Shown piece by piece: positions 59,613 to 64,000 of a stretch of 64,000 nt of DNA. Source of the DNA: Gillisia limnaea DSM 15749 (GTDB taxonomy: Bacteria; Bacteroidota; Bacteroidia; Flavobacteriales; Flavobacteriaceae). Made by a program: the position numbers and the translations under genes. Position 1 is the first letter of the stretch, and each line of letters begins with the position of its first letter. The stretch is taken from NCBI RefSeq assembly GCF_000243235.1, contig NZ_JH594606.1, forward strand, positions 786,934-850,933. The letters run 5' to 3'. The notes under the pieces are model-generated. The model did not search any database, had not been told where the DNA came from, and was given only the letters and a program-made list of their open reading frames with translations.

Positions 59613-61160
59613 TTAATTAGATATCTCATCTAATATTGGGAATTCGTCTTTTTGATCTTGATGATATGTTACAAAAGTTTTATCTGCTGTAAAAGTTCTA
59701 CCTTCATAACTCAGTTCTCCATATCTTTCCAGTCTAACCATATCAAAAAATCGTTTACCCCACTCCATGGCAAGTTCTGCATATTTTTCATCTACAAGCT
59801 GATCTAAAGTCACTCCGCTTATTGGAGTTAGGCCTGCTCTCTCCCTAACCAAATTTACTGCCTGATCTGCACTCATGGCAGAGTTTGAAGCCCCTTGCAA
59901 CAATGATTCGGCATACATTAAAAGTGTTTCGGCATAACGGTAAACAATATAATTTTTATTACTACCATAATCATTTCGCCCAGGAATTAATTGGTTACTT
60001 GGTAAATAATGTTTCCCGCTGGAAAAGATATGCCTTGCATTATCTCTAAGAATATCTCCATCTCTGGTGGTAGAAGATACAAAAAGTGGTAGAGTAGCTG
60101 CTGTAAAAGATGTTGTAGATATAATACTATCAATACCATTTTGAGTAAACAACACCGAAGTTTCCAAACGACTACTTTCTCCCCTATCCAACATAAACTC
60201 AACAAATTTCAAACTAGGCTCAAAAAAGCCCCATCCAGCACTAGCACCAACAACAGCGGGTGTCCAACCATTCGGGCCATAAGGCGCATAAAGATGGCCT
60301 ACCCTGGTACCTGTACCTGCACCAAAATCGGAATATTGAAATTCATACAGACTTTCATTACTTAACTTTCCGGGAGTTTTAAAAAGTTCATAAAAATCAG
60401 GAAAAAGGCTAAACTTGCCAGAACTTATAATTTGCCCCGTGGCATCTGCTACTGCCTGATAATTTTTTAGTTCCTGATTGGCTAAAGCTTTAATATGTAA
60501 AGCCGTATACTTAGTCACGCCTCCTGGTAAATCTGTACGTTCGTTGGGTCGCATATCCAACAGAAATGGAATGGCTTCATCCATCTGATCTGAAAGATGC
60601 TGCATCACCTCATCTTTTGTAGGTACTGAAGTTACATTAGCAAAATCATCAAGATCAGAGGATTCTGGAATAAATACTGCGCCATAAACTTGCGACAGTT
60701 GGAAAAGCAATATAGCCCTTAGTACTTTAGCCTCAGCGATATATTGATTTCCCAAGGCTACTCCATCTTCATCTGCAAATTCCATGAATCTTTCAATTTG
60801 TTCTATACCCGTGTGAGCGCCAATAATATCACCATAATACGTTTCCCATAAGGTTCTTGAACCAAAAAAAGAATTGTCATATATATAGCGATCTAGATTT
60901 TTAAGACCTTGTTGATCCCCGGCAGCATTAACATCATCACCTCTGGTAGCAACCACCAACGGTTGTTCCCAACCCCTGGCACCAACAGATTGATAGACAC
61001 CAATGAGTGAAAAGATCATATCGCCAGTTTTCGAAAAATCTGTACCACCCGCAAAATTATTATTAAGTTCCGGTTGATCCAATTCATCTGAACAGCCTGT
61101 TAGCAGCATGGCTAGAAATACTAGAAGCACAGGCAATTGTTTTGTTTTTAAATATATCAT
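59613..61160 (-). CDS. SusD/RagB-family outer-membrane lipoprotein
   Basis: 515 residues. Lipobox LAMLLTGCSDEL; SusD fold with VLRAILLFQLSQVYGAVFIP, TPVPTKDEVMQHLSDQMDEA-like segment (TSVPTKDEVMQHLSDQMDEA), YTALHIKALANQELKNYQAV, YRYAETLLMYAESLLQGASN and RERAGLTPISG near the end. It captures oligosaccharide over the SusC pore. It sits 10 bp after susC and before the LamG protein, as in standard loci. Confidence 0.96.
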   Translation of the reverse strand: MIYLKTKQLPVLLVFLAMLLTGCSDELDQPELNNNFAGGTDFSKTGDMIFSLIGVYQSVGARGWEQPLVVATRGDDVNAAGDQQGLKNLDRYIYDNSFFGSRTLWETYYGDIIGAHTGIEQIERFMEFADEDGVALGNQYIAEAKVLRAILLFQLSQVYGAVFIPESSDLDDFANVTSVPTKDEVMQHLSDQMDEAIPFLLDMRPNERTDLPGGVTKYTALHIKALANQELKNYQAVADATGQIISSGKFSLFPDFYELFKTPGKLSNESLYEFQYSDFGAGTGTRVGHLYAPYGPNGWTPAVVGASAGWGFFEPSLKFVEFMLDRGESSRLETSVLFTQNGIDSIISTTSFTAATLPLFVSSTTRDGDILRDNARHIFSSGKHYLPSNQLIPGRNDYGSNKNYIVYRYAETLLMYAESLLQGASNSAMSADQAVNLVRERAGLTPISGVTLDQLVDEKYAELAMEWGKRFFDMVRLERYGELSYEGRTFTADKTFVTYHQDQKDEFPILDEISN

Positions 61161-61170
61161 ATCCTTTTTT

Positions 61171-64000
61171 TTAAATTTTAATATTCATTCCGAATGTATA
61201 TACCCCTGGGATAGGATAGGTTTGATTATCTCGTCCATCTGCTACCTCTGGTGTGAACCCATTGTAATCAAATATAGTTAACGGCCTCTCAGCAGTTAAA
61301 TAAAACCTAATGTCAGGATTGAATTTTCCTTTTAACTGTGGCAATGTATATCCCAATGTGACATTTTGCAATCGAACAAAATCCCCATCTTCAACAAAAA
61401 AGCTATTAAGAAATTGATTGCTCCATGGGTTTCTTATGCCTCTTGCAGAGGGATAGGAATCTGAAGTGCCAGGACCATTCCAACGGTTGATGAAAAATTC
61501 CCTATCAATATTAGGATCGGACGTTTGTCGTATTGCAAAACGTTTGATATTTGCTATGACATTGCCTCCTTGCCCAATTACATTTAAAGAAAAATCCCAG
61601 GCCTTATAGTTAAGCCCCAGATTAAAACCAAATGTATAGCTTGGCAAAAAGGATCCTAAATCCACTCTGTCTTGTGCATCAATCATCCCGTCTCCGTTAT
61701 GATCTACAAATCTAAAATCACCCGGTAACACCACTAGCCCATCTGCTAAAGCTGCTTGTGCTGCAGGATCTGCCTGAATTTCTTCAGGAGTTTGATATAC
61801 ACCAGCAACCTCAAGCCCGAAGAAAGAATTTATAGCACCTCCAACTACAGATCGCTGTTGCACATCCCCTCCAGTGGTTAAATTTTCTTGTCCTGCTAAA
61901 TCTAATATTTCATTTTCTAAGGTTGAAAAGTTTGCACCTATATTATAACTAAAATCTTCAGAAACACTTTTATTCCAATTTAACGCAATCTCAAATCCGG
62001 AGTTTTTAATTCTTCCAATATTCTGCCTGGTTGATCCTGGCACTAAAAGTCTTGAAACCGGAATTATGGCATCTGTTGTTTCTCTGGTAAAATAATCGGA
62101 CTCAATAGATAAGTGATTATCGAATAAAGTTGCGGAGATCCCCACGTTTGTTTCAGCAGTTACCTCCCATTTTAAAGATTCAAAATCACTACTGGTAACC
62201 AATCCTGGAAACCGGATATCACCAAAAGCGGCATCAACCTCTGTTGAAGTAATACCTCCGGTACTTGCAGCTACATTGGCATTTCCCAATTCACCCCAAC
62301 TAGCCCTGAATTTCAGGAAACTTACCGGATTATTATCTCCCCAGAAATCTTCTTGTGAAATTACCCAACCGGCACCAACAGTAGGGAAATAGCCCCATTT
62401 TTCCTGATATTTACTTGTTCCATCTGCCCTAAAAGTTCCATACAGCAGGTAACGACCATCAAAATTATAAGCAACACGCCCAAAATAAGAGAAGAAATAT
62501 TGTCTCACGCCACCATCGCCAACCCCATCCAAATCAATTGTTTTTGCCAAATCCAGGAAATAAGATTCGTCCCCAATTCCAGGACCATTCGGGAAGTTTA
62601 ATCCTGTTGCACGCAATTGTTCAAAAGATCTATCTCTAAAAGAGGTACCTGCTAAAACAGTTAAATTATGTTTTCCAAAATCATCATTATATGTTAAGGT
62701 ATTGTCCCAGGTTTGCTCAGAAAACGTTTCATTTCTTTTGATTAACTCCGCATTTTCCCTAAAAGCGTTTCCATTACCAAAAAAGAATGGAAGTCTTACG
62801 TCTCTTGTTTCCACTGTTTCAAAATTATGAGAGTATGCCGTTTTAATAGTTAGCATATCCGGAATCAGTTGATAGCTTAAATCAAAAGTCATTAATGTAT
62901 TCCGTATTTTATTCCTGTTTTCCGTATTTTCCATTAAAGGAAATGGATTTTGTGGCCCTCTGTACCCTAGGTCTTGCGCATCGGCATACGGTCTGGGGAA
63001 TGCGTCTGTTTTAGATGGGTCCAGAACGGGCATTGTAGGCACCGCAAAATATGCAGAACTAAAAGCACCATCTTCCGGACGGTATCTGGTAGCATTGCTT
63101 AAAAGTGATGAAACTCCTACTTTTAGTCGATCGCTTATATCAACATTTATTTTAGACCTTATATTAAATCGCTCATAGTCATTTTTCATTTTAAGAATAC
63201 CTTCTTGTTCAAATTGACTTATTCCTAGGGAATAGGTAATGTTTTCAGACCCACCTGTAACTCCTAGACTGTGATTTTGTATTAGAGCATCACGTAAAAT
63301 CAAATCGTACCAATCTGTATTTACATCAGGTATATTAGGGTTTATTCTACTACGTCCATAACGCTGAATGGCGTTATCTATAAAACTCGCTTCTGCAGCA
63401 GAACCAGATTCTCTTGCTAAGGTGGCAAATTGTTCAGAATTCGATAATTTGACAACATTTTGAGGAATTTGAAAACCTTGATAGCCGCTATAGGTTATTT
63501 GAGGTTTCTGATTCTTTCTTCCAGATTTAGTTTGAATAAGAACTACACCATTTGCAGCTCTTACCCCATAAATAGCAGATGCCGATGCATCTTTGAGCAC
63601 TGAAATGGTTTCAATATCCTCGCTGTTCAAAAAGTTAATATCATCGTAAAAGGTGCCGTCTACAACGAAGAGCGGGTTAGAAGCCCCACCTCCGGTATAA
63701 GATCCAAGACCACGAACTCGAACTGTAGGAGCCGTACCTGGAGCACCACTACTTATTATTTGCAAACCCGCCACTTTACCTTGTAATGATTGCATCACAG
63801 AACCAGAAGGTGTTCTTGTAATATCTTCCGACTCAATAGTAGTAATAGCACCTGTGAGATCGACCTTTTTCTGGGTTCCGTATCCTATTACCACAACCTC
63901 ATCCAGCTGGGATGCATCTTCGTTTAATACAATTACGTAATTATCCTGAGCACCAACGACCACTTCCTTCGGAAGAAATCCTAAATAGGTAATTCTCAAA
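61171..64000 (-). CDS. SusC/RagA TonB-dependent receptor, partial (N-terminus outside window)
   Basis: More than 940 residues, open at the window edge. The visible start lies in the CarboxypepD_reg-like region (LGFLPKEVVVGAQDNYVIVL), followed by the SusC linker LDEVVVIGYGTQKKVDLTGA and plug domain (GSVMQSLQGKVAGLQIISSG, then FVVDGTFYDDINFLN, VLKDASASAIYGVRAANGVV). The barrel ends with TFGMNIKI. It imports glycan oligosaccharides across the outer membrane with TonB energy. The signal peptide and about 80-110 residues are missing, and any regulator (sigma/anti-sigma or HTCS) lies further right. Confidence 0.97.
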   Translation of the reverse strand, partial: LRITYLGFLPKEVVVGAQDNYVIVLNEDASQLDEVVVIGYGTQKKVDLTGAITTIESEDITRTPSGSVMQSLQGKVAGLQIISSGAPGTAPTVRVRGLGSYTGGGASNPLFVVDGTFYDDINFLNSEDIETISVLKDASASAIYGVRAANGVVLIQTKSGRKNQKPQITYSGYQGFQIPQNVVKLSNSEQFATLARESGSAAEASFIDNAIQRYGRSRINPNIPDVNTDWYDLILRDALIQNHSLGVTGGSENITYSLGISQFEQEGILKMKNDYERFNIRSKINVDISDRLKVGVSSLLSNATRYRPEDGAFSSAYFAVPTMPVLDPSKTDAFPRPYADAQDLGYRGPQNPFPLMENTENRNKIRNTLMTFDLSYQLIPDMLTIKTAYSHNFETVETRDVRLPFFFGNGNAFRENAELIKRNETFSEQTWDNTLTYNDDFGKHNLTVLAGTSFRDRSFEQLRATGLNFPNGPGIGDESYFLDLAKTIDLDGVGDGGVRQYFFSYFGRVAYNFDGRYLLYGTFRADGTSKYQEKWGYFPTVGAGWVISQEDFWGDNNPVSFLKFRASWGELGNANVAASTGGITSTEVDAAFGDIRFPGLVTSSDFESLKWEVTAETNVGISATLFDNHLSIESDYFTRETTDAIIPVSRLLVPGSTRQNIGRIKNSGFEIALNWNKSVSEDFSYNIGANFSTLENEILDLAGQENLTTGGDVQQRSVVGGAINSFFGLEVAGVYQTPEEIQADPAAQAALADGLVVLPGDFRFVDHNGDGMIDAQDRVDLGSFLPSYTFGFNLGLNYKAWDFSLNVIGQGGNVIANIKRFAIRQTSDPNIDREFFINRWNGPGTSDSYPSARGIRNPWSNQFLNSFFVEDGDFVRLQNVTLGYTLPQLKGKFNPDIRFYLTAERPLTIFDYNGFTPEVADGRDNQTYPIPGVYTFGMNIKI

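Overview
The window looks like a chromosomal segment of a marine-type Flavobacteriaceae bacterium (Bacteroidota, in the broad Gramella/Salegentibacter/Zunongwangia group). The evidence is a SusC/SusD polysaccharide utilisation locus, TAnnTTTG-type promoter boxes, Bacteroidota protein families (DUF4377 lipoprotein, DUF5117-type zincin) and an AT-rich composition. No taxonomic marker was searched, so genus is open.

Layout. (1) 1-19391 is a surface-glycan (O-antigen/capsule-like) locus. It holds glycosyltransferases, GDP-fucose/deoxy-mannose enzymes (gmd, fcl, an Rmd-like reductase), SAM and FkbM methyltransferases, a pyruvyltransferase and a Wzt-type ABC ATPase; no Wzm permease is present. Two toxin-antitoxin (TA) modules sit inside it, a RelE/ParE type next to fcl and HicAB. 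Each lies between a truncated 5' copy and the intact copy of the same gene. (2) 19392-30100 holds a PAS-rich histidine kinase with its response regulator, a zinc metalloprotease lipoprotein, two more TA modules (Xre/RES and UPF0175/DUF3368) and an SDR, separated by long period-7 low-complexity repeats. (3) 30224-32214 holds a VanX-like dipeptidase and an MscS channel. (4) 32337-41441 is an integrative element of about 9.1 kb bounded by 18-bp direct repeats, one of them the 3' end of tRNA-Leu. It carries a tyrosine recombinase, four micro-ORFs, an excisionase-like HTH protein, a Rep-like protein with a predicted antisense RNA and leader peptide, a large phage-like protein, a 1-kb origin-like non-coding block and a small lipoprotein. 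(5) 41427-49313 holds tRNA-Leu, tRNA-Gly, mutS, a membrane protein, a REP-associated Y1 transposase inside REP arrays, an ABC exporter, a DUF4377 lipoprotein and trmL. (6) 49881-64000 is a polysaccharide utilisation locus on the minus strand: SusC (cut by the window edge), SusD, a two-LamG lipoprotein, two GH144-like glucanases, an esterase, a GH43 and a GH3. The GH144 plus GH3 pairing suggests a beta-1,2-glucan substrate.

Most interesting: the integrative element, where a predicted antisense RNA upstream of rep carries a 15-nt sequence complementary to the integrase leader; and the repeated pattern of TA modules bracketed by direct repeats or by duplicated 5' ends of the neighbouring gene. 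Low-complexity repeats also enter coding sequence in fcl and in the pyruvyltransferase gene. All functional statements rest on reading motifs by eye; no database search was run.
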